From Bacillus sp. IITD106 (GTDB taxonomy: Bacteria; Bacillota; Bacilli; Bacillales; Bacillaceae_C): a stretch of 59,988 nucleotides of DNA. Shown here in pieces: positions 9,091 through 18,349 of the stretch (its first letter is position 1; each line of letters begins with the position of its first letter). The notes under the pieces are model-generated. The model was given only the letters and a program-made list of their open reading frames with translations. It had not been told where the DNA came from and ran no database searches. Where the stretch lies: the NCBI RefSeq assembly GCF_019459225.1, contig NZ_JAIAZY010000026.1:1-59988 (forward strand), in the 5' to 3' direction. Both the position numbers and the translations under genes were made by a program.

Positions 9091-9280
9091 CTATTCAGGA
9101 TGATTTCCCGTTTCACTTCCAATCTCGAAAGGGGTATAAATATTTTCATAAGCACATGCAAAGTCATCCCTTTTTGTGCATGATCCAAATTGTGGCAGTG
9201 ATCCATCCATAATCTGGGGTTACTTGCCACGAAGGGGACTTTGAAAGTCTCGCCGGGTTTAAAGAAGGTTCCCTGCATGG
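9091..9280 (-). pseudogene. C-terminal fragment of a second multicopper oxidase
   Basis: The translation carries WMDHCHNLDHAQKGMTLHV, nearly identical to the type-1 copper site of the intact oxidase at 11390-13453. About five codons later the frame slips; the next frame continues as YTPFEIGSETGN-like sequence to the stop at 9091-9093. Only the last about 60 codons remain, so this is a relic of a duplicated or replaced oxidase gene. Confidence 0.8.
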
Positions 9281-9289
9281 TTTGCGCCG

Positions 9290-9430
9290 TTAAACTATCC
9301 AAGGCCTTACTGTTGTGAACTGATAGCGTCGCAAAATGCCTTTTTCACGATAGTTGGCCATCACCGTTCCGATTCCGAAAAACGCGGTGGTCAAGATGTT
9401 CACAGCAATCCAGGACGGGATGTTGTAGCT
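9290..9430 (-). pseudogene. Fragment of an ABC-2 type permease
   Basis: The conceptual peptide contains ILTTAFFGIGTVMANYREKG and ILRRYQ. That pattern (permease helix, then a YREKGILRR cytoplasmic loop) is characteristic of DrrB/ABC-2 permeases. It ends at a stop 9290-9292 and merges into the oxidase fragment without a gap, so two unrelated gene ends are fused. The intact ABC-2 permease next door (9591-10352) is a different sequence. Confidence 0.6.
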
Positions 9431-9590
9431 TTAAAATAAAGTTTGATCAAAACGGGTTCTTTCTTTGTGAAAACTGCACAACTTTTATAAAAAAGTTTGA
9501 TAATTATATGACCGTAATCTTCAACAATTTCTCCCGATTATGGAAGAAAGAATTATTCAATTCATTTACTTTTGCCACTCCATTAAAATC

Positions 9591-10352
9591 TTATGCAATG
9601 GCCTTGTTATAAACTCGAGTTGACCAAATCAATGTGATAATTGTAATAACCACAATGACAATAAATCCTACGAAAACTGATTGGTTCATAATTGATCCTT
9701 CCGCTAATTTTTTGGATGCTTCTACTCCATAATATAGCGGATTGAAATGGGCGAGTACTTGTAACCACTTGGGTCCAAATGACATTGGTAATAAAATTCC
9801 GGAAAGTAAGGTTAACGGTAATTGTAAACTTGTTACTACGGCAGCAACCCCACCCACATCTTGGAAAATCAAACCCAGACTTCCAGACCATGCTGAAACC
9901 ATCATCGTAAGAACCGAGAGTAATATTAATTGTAATAAGATACCAACAACGTGCATTTCATAACCAAATAAACTTGAGATTACTAAAACGATAATTGCTG
10001 GAATAAGGAACGCTACGACGTCTTTTAATACCCCTCCCATTAACATAGCGAACCGACTGGCTGGGGTTACACGTAAACGTTCAATAATCCCACTTTTTAG
10101 GTCAAAAACCATTGACCATCCAGCACCCATTCCTGAACTAAATGCTAAGAGAACTAAAATGCCCGGCACAAACATATCTAAGACCTGAGCTGTAGTCATA
10201 GCAGGATGGGTAATTTTTTTCAATAATGGACTAAATAATAAGATATATAACAAGGGAGTCATCAAACCTGAGATTACCCAAACAATTTGGCGAGCTGACT
10301 CTTTTAATTTACGAACAAAGAAAATATTCGTTTCCCTTACAACCTGCATCAT
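9591..10352 (-). CDS. ABC-2 family exporter permease (DrrB-like)
   Basis: 253 residues with six hydrophobic segments and the DLKSGIIERLRVTPASR loop typical of ABC-2 permeases that pair with DrrA-type ATPases. The ATG overlaps the TGA of the ATPase gene (ATGATG), so the two are coupled. Together they would form a homodimeric or heterodimeric drug or lipid exporter in the cytoplasmic membrane. Substrate unknown. Confidence 0.92.
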   Translation of the reverse strand: MMQVVRETNIFFVRKLKESARQIVWVISGLMTPLLYILLFSPLLKKITHPAMTTAQVLDMFVPGILVLLAFSSGMGAGWSMVFDLKSGIIERLRVTPASRFAMLMGGVLKDVVAFLIPAIIVLVISSLFGYEMHVVGILLQLILLSVLTMMVSAWSGSLGLIFQDVGGVAAVVTSLQLPLTLLSGILLPMSFGPKWLQVLAHFNPLYYGVEASKKLAEGSIMNQSVFVGFIVIVVITIITLIWSTRVYNKAIA

Positions 10353-11320
10353 TGTTCTTCTTCCTTTCCGCCATCACGCAATTCTTTACCAGTTAATGTT
10401 AAAAAGACATCATTTAAGGAAGGCATTGATAACGATAAATTGGCTAATTCAATCTGATGTTCTTTTGTGAAGTTAATAATATCAGTAATTAATTTTTCAC
10501 CTATGTCAGTGTAAATGGAAAATTTCATATTTGCTTCTGTCACTTTATCAAGTTCTAATTGTTTAAAAAATAGTTTCATTTTTTCGCTGTCCTGCAGATG
10601 TTTCATTTCCATTGAAACAACTTCACTCGAAATCTTTTTCTTTAATTCTGTAGGTGTTCCTTCAGCGATAATATTGCCGTGGTCTATGATAATTAAACGG
10701 TCACATAACGCGTCCGCTTCTTCTAAATAGTGAGTCGTTAGGAAAATGGTCATTCCATTGTCACGTAATTTTTTAATGTGCTGCCATAAATTAGCGCGGT
10801 TTTGCGGATCAAGTCCTGTCGTTGGTTCATCAAGAAATAAAACTTTTGGTTCATGTAAAATTCCTTGAGCAATCTCAACACGACGTTTTTGCCCACCAGA
10901 CAATGTGCGAACAAAGCGCGGAAGTAATTCATGAAAATCTAGCAATTTACTCAATTGCTCAATTCTTTGCACTTTAACATCATTTGATAGACCATATAAT
11001 TTTCCTGATAATTCCAGATTTTCCCATACTGTGGCGTTTGGATCAGCACCACCAAGCTGACTAACATAGCCTATATTTGCACGGACTTTTTTGGCTTCGG
11101 TTAACACATTATATCCAGCTATATAAGCTGTTCCGCTACTAATGGGCAACAATGTTGTCAGTATTCTTTGTGTAGTAGTTTTACCTGCTCCACTCGGTCC
11201 AAGAAAACCAAAAATTTCTCCTTGATCGACTGTAAAGCTAATATTATCAACGGCAATAATTTTTTCCTTTTTGCTCACATAAGTCTTACTTAAACTTTCA
11301 ACACTTATTAATTTGAACAT
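10349..11320 (-). CDS. ABC exporter ATP-binding protein (DrrA-like)
   Basis: 323 residues. Walker A GPSGAGKTTT at 41-50, signature SGGQ at 141-144, Walker B LFLDEP at 161-166, and the H-loop His at 197 are all intact. A 100-residue C-terminal extension is normal for the DrrA (DRA) subfamily of antibiotic exporters. The ribosome site AAGGGGAT precedes ATG 11320. It powers the permease at 9591-10352. Confidence 0.94.
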   Translation of the reverse strand: MFKLISVESLSKTYVSKKEKIIAVDNISFTVDQGEIFGFLGPSGAGKTTTQRILTTLLPISSGTAYIAGYNVLTEAKKVRANIGYVSQLGGADPNATVWENLELSGKLYGLSNDVKVQRIEQLSKLLDFHELLPRFVRTLSGGQKRRVEIAQGILHEPKVLFLDEPTTGLDPQNRANLWQHIKKLRDNGMTIFLTTHYLEEADALCDRLIIIDHGNIIAEGTPTELKKKISSEVVSMEMKHLQDSEKMKLFFKQLELDKVTEANMKFSIYTDIGEKLITDIINFTKEHQIELANLSLSMPSLNDVFLTLTGKELRDGGKEEEQ

Positions 11321-11389
11321 AATGTTTATCCCCTTCTTTCTTTGTTTTTCAGCTTCTTTTAATACCCAAGCTTTACGATAGCATCAAGC

Positions 11390-13453
11390 CTATTCCGGAC
11401 TATTACCCGTTTCGCTTCCTATCGCGAAAGGAGTGTATACATTTTTATAAGCCACATGCATTGTCATTCCTTTTTGCGCATGATCTAGATTGTGGCAGTG
11501 ATCCATCCATAGTCCAGGATTATTTGCCAAGAAAGCAACTTCAACCGTCTCGCCGGGTTCAATATTTACAGTATCTAGGACAAGTGGGCTACCACTAATC
11601 GGTTTTCCATTTTTTCTAATGACTTGGACATGGTGTCCATGAAGGTGCATCGGATGATCGGCAAAACTCCGATTTACAAATGTTGTCTTCACAAGATCTC
11701 CCTCCTTGACCATAAGGGTCGGAGTATCAGGAAACGTTTTTCCGTTAATAACCCACTGTTGTCCTGCCTCTCCGTTATAGACACCAAAATAGGTCTGATC
11801 AAGAATGAGTGTAAACGTTCTGTCGAAAACGGTCGAAGTATTGAATGGAGCCTGTGCCGGTAATCCATATTTGGTGATATCTAAAATCTCTCCATCATCG
11901 AGCACATTTTGTTTCCCATGTCCGTCTGGACTATACACTATTCCTATTGGTTTGCCTTCCATTAGCATTGCCAGCGTTACGGCAGTGTCAGGCATGATGA
12001 ATTCGATATCGTAACGCCCCCCTCCTCCGATTCGTAATAAACTAGTCGTCAGAGTACCTGGCTCATTCAACTCATACCCATCGATGGCTACAACCTTGAA
12101 AGGCACGCCGTTCAAGGAAAACGTACGAGTTAAATTACCCGCATTTACGAGACGGAGACGTACAGGTGTTCCCGGATTAACCATTTTCCTTTGGAATGTA
12201 TCTGCCGTATCGAGGGCTGGAATATTCCTATCGTCTGGAGTGATCCAATCATGAGCCACAATCGCCGTATCCATCGTTTTTGTTTCATGTTGACTGGATG
12301 GATGTATGATAAACGCTCCGAATAACCCCTTTTGCACTTGGATGGAGGACTGCTGGTGGGAATGGTACCAATGAGTTCCCGCCTCTTTTACGACAAAACG
12401 ATAGGTATACGACTCTCCAGGCATGACGGCATCCTGCGTCATCCCGGCAACTCCATCCTCACCATTTGGAACATCTACTCCGTGCCAATGAATGGTAACC
12501 CCACTATCGATATTTTTATTCACCAATCGCACTTCCACCAAATCCCCTTCATTGGCGACAAGCTTTGGGCCTGGGCTCTGTCCATTAAACGTCCACGCTT
12601 CAATGGTTTCACCGGAAGCAAGGCGAATCTTCTTTGTCTCTGCGTAGAGGACGTATTTTTTGTCAGGAATGTCTGTTTGAGGTCCTTTCAACTCCACAAC
12701 ACTAATCGGCTTACTGTCTGAATTGGAATCATGACCGTCATGGTGGGGATTTGTATTTTCATCTAAGATGGAATTTCCACCCCCAAAATCGGCTGTATGG
12801 TGATGGACCATATTCATCCTGCCAGGAAATTCACTCATCTTTTGAGAAATGACCATTCCTGTTATGGCAACTCCAAACACCAAAATTAAATATACAGCTC
12901 CTCTTACGATTCTTATGCTAATTCGGGGTAGCCGATTTTCCAGAATCCTTAGCCTTCTTCCATGGTAAAGCCATAGCAGACCTACTGAAATGATCAGTGC
13001 CCCACCATAAATCAAAATATCTTTTGTATTAGGAACTGCAGGTATGTCTATCGTTACTAGAAAAAAGGCAAGAACTGCTCCAACAGTCATTACATGTACA
13101 GACACAATAAAGAACAGCAAAGACTTTTTATTGGTTTCCCTCGATAGGTTAGGCAGCGCAAAAATCAACACAATTGCTGCTGGCAAGCTTAACAGAGGCA
13201 ATAGGTTCAAGACCCTGTCCATGATAAACAGCCATCCGTAATTTACGAAAATTATCATGATGTCCAGTGCCCAAATCATGATTAGGACGGTACCGATATA
13301 GACGCCAACTTTGGCTGCTTTTAGCCATATTCGGAAGCTCGATTTACTCTCTCCCACATATTTGAGGTGATTCGCGGCATAGCCAGTAGCCCCTGAAACA
13401 CCCACTAGTAATAGTAATAACAAAAATTCTACTCCCATAAGGAATTCGAACAC
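11390..13453 (-). CDS. Membrane-anchored multicopper oxidase
   Basis: 687 residues starting at GTG 13453 (AAGAGGGAA site). Residues 1-205 contain about six membrane helices, an unusual fusion in place of a signal peptide. A His-rich linker (217-241) follows, then the laccase-like cupredoxin domains with all copper motifs: HWHG 322-325, HWYHSH 361-366, HPMHLHGHH 600-608 and DHCHNLDHAQKGM from 651. The enzyme should oxidise phenolics or Cu(I)/Mn(II) outside the membrane using O2. A perfect palindrome just upstream and a divergent MarR gene suggest induction by quinones, phenols or metals. Another oxidase fragment lies at 9091. Confidence 0.92.
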   Translation of the reverse strand: MFEFLMGVEFLLLLLLVGVSGATGYAANHLKYVGESKSSFRIWLKAAKVGVYIGTVLIMIWALDIMIIFVNYGWLFIMDRVLNLLPLLSLPAAIVLIFALPNLSRETNKKSLLFFIVSVHVMTVGAVLAFFLVTIDIPAVPNTKDILIYGGALIISVGLLWLYHGRRLRILENRLPRISIRIVRGAVYLILVFGVAITGMVISQKMSEFPGRMNMVHHHTADFGGGNSILDENTNPHHDGHDSNSDSKPISVVELKGPQTDIPDKKYVLYAETKKIRLASGETIEAWTFNGQSPGPKLVANEGDLVEVRLVNKNIDSGVTIHWHGVDVPNGEDGVAGMTQDAVMPGESYTYRFVVKEAGTHWYHSHQQSSIQVQKGLFGAFIIHPSSQHETKTMDTAIVAHDWITPDDRNIPALDTADTFQRKMVNPGTPVRLRLVNAGNLTRTFSLNGVPFKVVAIDGYELNEPGTLTTSLLRIGGGGRYDIEFIMPDTAVTLAMLMEGKPIGIVYSPDGHGKQNVLDDGEILDITKYGLPAQAPFNTSTVFDRTFTLILDQTYFGVYNGEAGQQWVINGKTFPDTPTLMVKEGDLVKTTFVNRSFADHPMHLHGHHVQVIRKNGKPISGSPLVLDTVNIEPGETVEVAFLANNPGLWMDHCHNLDHAQKGMTMHVAYKNVYTPFAIGSETGNSPE

Positions 13454-13478
13454 GACTGTTCCCTCTTTTCCTGAAATT

Positions 13479-13497
13479 TATCTTAATTATTAAGATA
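13479..13497. promoter_or_regulatory. MarR-type operator, copy 1
   Basis: The palindrome TATCTTAATTATTAAGATA has perfect 9-base arms around one central base. It lies 26 bases upstream of the oxidase GTG and between the oxidase and marR genes, so it probably controls both. It resembles MhqR-like operators in layout. The same palindrome, longer, recurs at 14326-14348. Confidence 0.7.
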
Positions 13498-13661
13498 TAT
13501 GTCTTTTTTATAATATCAATCAGTCGTTACCTTTACCTCAGTCTTAAGGCTGATTAAGAGTTCCTAAACTTTAGTTCTGACTGCCCCAACAGTATCGCTC
13601 AGTGAATGGATCATTTATGCTATACTTTATGAATCGAGATAAATTAAAGGGGGTATGTATT

Positions 13662-14132
13662 ATGCGACAGACACAAACAGACCTGCATCTTTCACTTTTA
13701 GAAGCTTCCAAACAGTTATCCACTCAAACGATCATGTTTCATCAGGCGATAGCTGGGCATCTTGGCCTTAACATTACAGATCATAAGTGCTTAGATTTGA
13801 TTCTAAGCAGAGGAAGAGCCACTGCAGGACAGCTAGCAGAGTGGACGGGACTAACCACGGGTGCTATTACAAACGTGCTAAATCGCTTAGAAAAAGCAGG
13901 CTATATCCGCCGGACGAAGGATCCTAACGATCTCAGAGTGGTCTATGCAGAGCCGATCTATTCACAATTGCATACGATTAAAAAGGCATTTGCTCCGTTA
14001 AACGATGCCATGCTTGAACTCTACTCGAAGTACAGTCAAGAGGAGTTACAGACCATACTCGATTACTTGATTCTCTCCTGTCAATCTCTTCGAAATCTTA
14101 CCGATGACCTTCGTAAACCAACTACAGAGTAA
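13662..14132 (+). CDS. MarR-family transcriptional regulator
   Basis: 156 residues from ATG 13662, selected because AAAGGGGG lies 8-9 bases upstream; an earlier ATG at 13602 has no ribosome site. The winged helix (about 40-110) contains ATAGQLAEWTGLTTGAITNVL and the wing RTKDPNDLRVV, both diagnostic. No cysteine near the N-terminus suggests one-cysteine OhrR-like sensing. Divergent from the multicopper oxidase, with a shared palindrome. Confidence 0.92.
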   Translation: MRQTQTDLHLSLLEASKQLSTQTIMFHQAIAGHLGLNITDHKCLDLILSRGRATAGQLAEWTGLTTGAITNVLNRLEKAGYIRRTKDPNDLRVVYAEPIYSQLHTIKKAFAPLNDAMLELYSKYSQEELQTILDYLILSCQSLRNLTDDLRKPTTE

Positions 14133-14140
14133 TCAGTAAA

Positions 14141-14163
14141 GCCGATGTCGTTAGAACATCGGC
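14141..14163 (+). terminator. Hairpin after marR
   Basis: GCCGATGT and ACATCGGC form an 8-bp stem with a 7-base loop, 9 bases after the marR stop. No T-run follows, so it may stabilise the 3' end rather than terminate alone. Confidence 0.45.
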
Positions 14164-14171
14164 CACCTGTA

Positions 14172-14261
14172 CTAAGCATGATTGGGGCAAGTGTAATATT
14201 CTGGATTGAACCCAGGAAATCCGATTGCTTTCAGCGTGTTGTAGAAATACACCAGTGCATA
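14172..14261 (-). pseudogene. Relic gene end of unknown function
   Basis: On the minus strand a 29-codon open stretch, beginning directly after a stop, reads convincingly like protein (YNTLKAIGFPGFNPEYY then TCPNHA and a stop). It lies 65-150 bases from operator copy 2, in the place of a gene that operator would control. I cannot assign a family. Confidence 0.35.
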
Positions 14262-14325
14262 TTATAGATTACTACTTGTTAGTCATTGAACGAATCCCAG
14301 CCTTCAATCGTGGTAGTCCAACTCA

Positions 14326-14348
14326 TTTATCTTAATTATTAAGATAAA
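14326..14348. promoter_or_regulatory. MarR-type operator, copy 2 (orphan)
   Basis: A perfect 23-base palindrome with 11-base arms whose central 19 bases equal operator copy 1 at 13479-13497. No intact gene starts here: marR ends 194 bases to the left and the SRPBCC gene ends to the right. It most likely once served the relic at 14172-14261. Confidence 0.65.
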
Positions 14349-14461
14349 TGGCAAAAAAATGACGTATTACTGCTACAAATTTAGAACTAGTTTTAGTCAT
14401 AGACTTAGCAGGCTATACTGAAGCCTATACCACTCTCGCACTGCAGCAAACTGTATAGAGG

Positions 14462-14893
14462 TTAACCCTTAAGGACAGCCTTCAAGCCAGCAGCTGTTTG
14501 CGGCTGCTCTTTCTTCATCGATTGACGCATGAAAAATTCAGCTACCTTCGGAACATTGTCAACTTGAATTGAGAAATGAACACGGCAAGATTGATCCGAG
14601 ATCGGCTCAATACGATAGCTTTCGCGAAACGATTGTTTTTCATCAGGAACTGTCTCAATCGTCAACAATTGATCCTGAACAAGCTCGGTCACGATCATGT
14701 TTTTTTCGCTCTTGAAGCCTGAGTATTTTCCACTTTCGAAATACTTGGTCCCCAACTGAGCCGGTCCTTCAGGAATAACTTGAGCCTCCATAATGCCTTT
14801 AATCCAGGAACGTCGCCCCTTTAAATCAATAAGGCGTGAAAAAACGATAGATGCGGGATAATCATAGATTTCGGTATATTCAAATGTAAGCAT
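14462..14893 (-). CDS. SRPBCC-family protein (polyketide cyclase/START-like fold)
   Basis: 143 residues from ATG 14893, chosen for its AAGGAAAGGAAT site and because it begins 34 bases after the upstream monooxygenase stop. The opening MLTFEYTEIYDYPASIVFSR and later the WIKGIMEAQVI and SFRESYRIEPI segments fit the SRPBCC small-molecule-binding fold. It may bind or dispose of the product of the co-transcribed flavin monooxygenase. The precise activity is unknown. Confidence 0.8.
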   Translation of the reverse strand: MLTFEYTEIYDYPASIVFSRLIDLKGRRSWIKGIMEAQVIPEGPAQLGTKYFESGKYSGFKSEKNMIVTELVQDQLLTIETVPDEKQSFRESYRIEPISDQSCRVHFSIQVDNVPKVAEFFMRQSMKKEQPQTAAGLKAVLKG

Positions 14894-14927
14894 AATTATT
14901 ATTCCTTTCCTTTTTGATGTAGTTGAT

Positions 14928-16565
14928 TTAACGAAAAAGGATTGTCGACAGAGCATTGGTTAACACTTTTTCCATTTCTTCCTTATTCTCCTCTGTACCC
15001 GGTTTTCGCCAACCGATATACCCGTCTGGTCGCACGATGATAGCCCCTGTGGAAGTTATACCGTATGCATCAAGAAAATCGTTCCCAGGATTTTTGAAAT
15101 CAGCATTATGCCCACCAACCTGATAAATATCCATCGGGAGACGGAGCGTATCTTTAACATGTTTAGCAGCCTCCACCCAGTTTTGTCCGTTTGATCCAAC
15201 GAGTAAAACAAATCGAGAACCAAATAGATCTAATGAGGAAATGCTATTGCCATCACGTTCGAGAACGATGTGCACTGCGCGGGTTCCCGGCTGTCCCTTC
15301 CATAACTCGGGCGACTGTACAATAGGAAGGTTCTTTCCGTCCGCTTCCGGTAAAAATGCGCCATCTTGATAACGATACCCCATATTGACATGCAGGGTGC
15401 TAACTGTAATCCCATCCGACCCTTCATGTTCGCGCTGCTGGGAAAGCGTGACTACCTGCTCTACCGTGTAATCTGCTACGGGGCGCCGTTCAGCATCGTA
15501 TGTGGTAAGCAAATCCGAACCGGCTTCACCACGTAAGACAGCTGCTAGCTTCCAGGCAAGATTCTGCGCTTCAGCGATGCCGGTATTTCCTCCCAAACCG
15601 CCGCTTGGAGGCTGAACCCTTGCGGAATCGCCAACTAAAAAAATCCGGCCTTCTTGGAAACGATCAGCTACGCGACCAGCCATTTCCCAAGTTAGTATCT
15701 TTTTAATCGTAACAGGGATGTCAGGTATTCCGATTGCTGCTCGAACTAATGAAATACATCGTTCTACTGGATAATCCTCAATGGTTTCCTCTTCGGGATC
15801 ATATATAACATCCAACCGATATATATGCGGTCTTCTGAACGTTCCAGGGTACAGAACAAGACTTCCGCTTACAGTATCATTGGCGAAAAAACACATATGT
15901 GCGTTTTGGCTTCTGAACAATTCGTGAATTTCTGCATCAAAAACTATGCTGATTAGATGGAAAAGCGTACCTTCTCCGTGTTGACCAATACCTAATTGTG
16001 TGCGGGTCCCACTTTTACTTCCATCCGCACCTACCATGTATTTGGTCCGAACACGTCGCGTATCGCCGCTAACTCGATCACGAATCATGGCCGAGATGCC
16101 ATCCTTATCAGTTTCAAACTCGATCAACTCCGTATTGTAGCGCAAATCAACACCGGCTTTCTCTGCCTGTGCCCGTAGAACCGGCTCAAGCAGATCTTGT
16201 GCAATGCCGTTTCCTTCAACAGGGCTAGCATCCGTAAAGTAGGCACTCATGTCTTCCATCAAATTGTCAAATAATTGCCCAGCCAAACTCTCTACAAACA
16301 TGATGCCAAACTCCCGAGGAAAAGGGGGTTCTTCACGGCGAATCTCCCCCTCGATCCCTGCTGAACGGAATATTTCCATCGTTCTGGCGGTTAGGCTCGA
16401 AACGCGCGGGTGAATGGACGTTCCTGGATGGCGCTCTACGACCAATGGCTTAATTCCCTGGCGAGCCAGAAAAAGGGAGAATGACAGGCCTATCAGACTC
16501 CCTCCAACAACGAGTACAGGCACCGTTTCATCGAATGATGAAGACTCACTTGATCGGGTATTCAT
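14928..16565 (-). CDS. FAD-dependent aromatic hydroxylase (group A monooxygenase)
   Basis: 545 residues. The dinucleotide fold VVGGSLIGLS (19-28), DG motif at 181-182 and GD motif VGDSARVQPPSGGLGGNTGI (311-330) define single-component FAD/NAD(P)H hydroxylases. The C-terminal about 130 residues form the thioredoxin-like domain found in phenol and polyketide hydroxylases such as PgaE and MhpA relatives. Likely role: hydroxylation or inactivation of an aromatic antibiotic or phenolic. It is 25 bases downstream of the PadR gene and upstream of the SRPBCC gene in one operon. Confidence 0.92.
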   Translation of the reverse strand: MNTRSSESSSFDETVPVLVVGGSLIGLSFSLFLARQGIKPLVVERHPGTSIHPRVSSLTARTMEIFRSAGIEGEIRREEPPFPREFGIMFVESLAGQLFDNLMEDMSAYFTDASPVEGNGIAQDLLEPVLRAQAEKAGVDLRYNTELIEFETDKDGISAMIRDRVSGDTRRVRTKYMVGADGSKSGTRTQLGIGQHGEGTLFHLISIVFDAEIHELFRSQNAHMCFFANDTVSGSLVLYPGTFRRPHIYRLDVIYDPEEETIEDYPVERCISLVRAAIGIPDIPVTIKKILTWEMAGRVADRFQEGRIFLVGDSARVQPPSGGLGGNTGIAEAQNLAWKLAAVLRGEAGSDLLTTYDAERRPVADYTVEQVVTLSQQREHEGSDGITVSTLHVNMGYRYQDGAFLPEADGKNLPIVQSPELWKGQPGTRAVHIVLERDGNSISSLDLFGSRFVLLVGSNGQNWVEAAKHVKDTLRLPMDIYQVGGHNADFKNPGNDFLDAYGITSTGAIIVRPDGYIGWRKPGTEENKEEMEKVLTNALSTILFR

Positions 16566-16590
16566 TAAAAATCAACCTTTCCTATATAAG

Positions 16591-17190
16591 TTAGTTTTCT
16601 TTCTCTCGCAGTTCTTCCATGCTCCATTTCAGTTTTTTAGCATGAATATCCTCGATGATGGATTGGATCCATTCCATTTCAGCCGCAAGTACTTTTTGTT
16701 GATACTCGGCCTCCAGTAAAAATAAGCGCGGAAGACCCAGCGATGCTCCTTTCCGAAATTGATCTTCAAGATGAGCAAGAGTATGTTCAAGAGCGCTCAA
16801 TCTATGTTTAAAGAGCAATGCGACTTCTTCAGGTGTTAACAATGCCAGAAAAGACACGGCAGCAGGAAACTCTAAAAACTCCTGAGCCGGTGTAGAAATC
16901 ATTTCCCTGATCCATGAATAAGCAGCATTTCGACCTAGGTCCGTGATTTCATAAACAATTAAATCAGGTCTCCCTTCATTCTTTTTCTTTTCTTGGATGG
17001 CAATGGCCTTGTCTCGATGCAAACGATCAATCGTTTGGTAAATACTCGTTCGATGACGAACGTTAATAACCTCATCTTTCCCCCTCTCTTTAATAAGCTG
17101 TTGCATACGATAAGGATGCATAGGTTCCTCAATAAGAAAACAAAGTATGGCTAAAGCGACAGGTGATTTTTTAATCATGTTGTTTTTCAT
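16591..17190 (-). CDS. PadR-family regulator, apparently leaderless
   Basis: 199 residues from ATG 17190. The PadR winged helix (MKNNMIKKSPVALAILCFL, EEPMHPYRMQQLIKERG) is followed by a Vir_act_alpha_C-like helical domain. There is no ribosome site; a consensus promoter places the transcription start at or next to the ATG, so translation is probably leaderless. The open frame extends up to 17337, but the added residues do not look like PadR. It is the first gene of the operon with the monooxygenase and SRPBCC genes and should repress it until an aromatic ligand binds. Confidence 0.88.
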   Translation of the reverse strand: MKNNMIKKSPVALAILCFLIEEPMHPYRMQQLIKERGKDEVINVRHRTSIYQTIDRLHRDKAIAIQEKKKNEGRPDLIVYEITDLGRNAAYSWIREMISTPAQEFLEFPAAVSFLALLTPEEVALLFKHRLSALEHTLAHLEDQFRKGASLGLPRLFLLEAEYQQKVLAAEMEWIQSIIEDIHAKKLKWSMEELREKEN

Positions 17191-17226
17191 AGTAATAATA
17201 TTACTATTAATAATATGACGTGTCAA
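17189..17226 (-). promoter_or_regulatory. Consensus promoter and operator at the padR start
   Basis: On the minus strand TTGACA (17221-17226), a 17-base spacer and TAATAT (17198-17203) are followed by only 7 bases before the ATG. The palindrome ATAGTAATA-A-TATTACTAT (17189-17207) covers the -10 and the start codon, so a bound repressor would block both polymerase and ribosome. Confidence 0.75.
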
Positions 17227-17617
17227 GATGGACACCTCATATTTTTTGATAAGCGGAGCGGTAAGGATTTCGAGCAGCCGCGATATTAGCCAAGCACAGG
17301 ATGCTCCGCGAAGGGGACCTGGTATATTAGGACGCATTGGACTGTCTCAGCCGAGATTACGATGGAATCATTAGCGAATGGAAATACATTACTCGAAGGA
17401 TCAGGGCAGACATTGTATGCTGGATAACGAAACGTCATCCGATTCCCGGAAGTTCAAAAGGATCCAGCGACTTTGGAAAAGTCATGGAGGAGCAGTTTTT
17501 AAGTTATCATGAACGAAACTAGCTCCTTACTCGTAAAATCGTAGATTAATTTGGTTAGAAGGTTTTAATGAAAAATCAAACCAAATCAGAGCTACAATAC
17601 GAAAGGAGCTAGTTACT

Positions 17618-18262
17618 ATGAAGGATACCATAAAATACGTAGGTTTAGACGTACACAAAGAAAAAATTGCAGTTGCCATTGCTGAAGAAGGTCGTAAAGA
17701 ACCAAGATATTGGGGAATGATTCCCCATACACCAGAGGATATAAGAAAATTAGTTGAAAAATTGGGAGAACCACAAACACTTCGAGTATGCTACGAAGCT
17801 GGACCAACGGGCTATGGACTATACAGGCTTTTACTTAGCTTAGGAGTCCATTGTAATATAATTCCCCTTCCCTCATACCGAAAAAACCAGGTAAAGAATT
17901 AAAACAGACCGAAGGGATTCTCTCCGTCTTGCCCAACTTTATCGTACCAGTGAATTAACACATATCTACGTCCCAACGGAAGATGATGAAGCTCTTCGAG
18001 ATTTAGTTCGAGCACGAGAGGATGCAAAAGAGGACGAACTAAGGGGGAAAACACCGATTAACAAAATTTTTACTTCGGTATAGTATTCATCCTCCCAAAG
18101 GTGTTAGAAAGTGGACTACTAAATACCGAGAATGTTTTATCCACACTAAAATTTGAAAGATCTAGTTTAAACGTAGTCTTTCAAGAGTATCTCCATCATT
18201 TACAGGAAATTGAACAACGGGTTAAACGACTAGAGGATGAAATTCAGGTTTCAAAGTTATAA
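17618..18262 (+). pseudogene. IS110-family transposase relic
   Basis: ATG 17618 follows an AAAGGAG site. The first frame encodes VGLDVHKEKIAVAIAEEG, the first acidic motif of the IS110 DEDD nuclease, and ends at 17902. After frameshifts, other frames continue the same protein: [41 protein letters not shown] and a LHHLQEIEQRVKRLEDEI tail that ends near 18262. The C-terminal Transposase_20 serine domain is missing. Multiple lesions make it inactive. Confidence 0.85.
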
Positions 18263-18349
18263 CAACTTAATGTATAATTCTAATTTTAGTTATCCTTTTT
18301 AAAAGGATTATTGAAAAAATAGTATAAAAAGAAGTTAAGGTTTTATTAT

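Noticed and set aside
17337-17522. Plus-strand 61-codon frame before the IS110 relic
   Set aside because: No ribosome site and no recognisable motif; it overlaps the upstream flank of padR.
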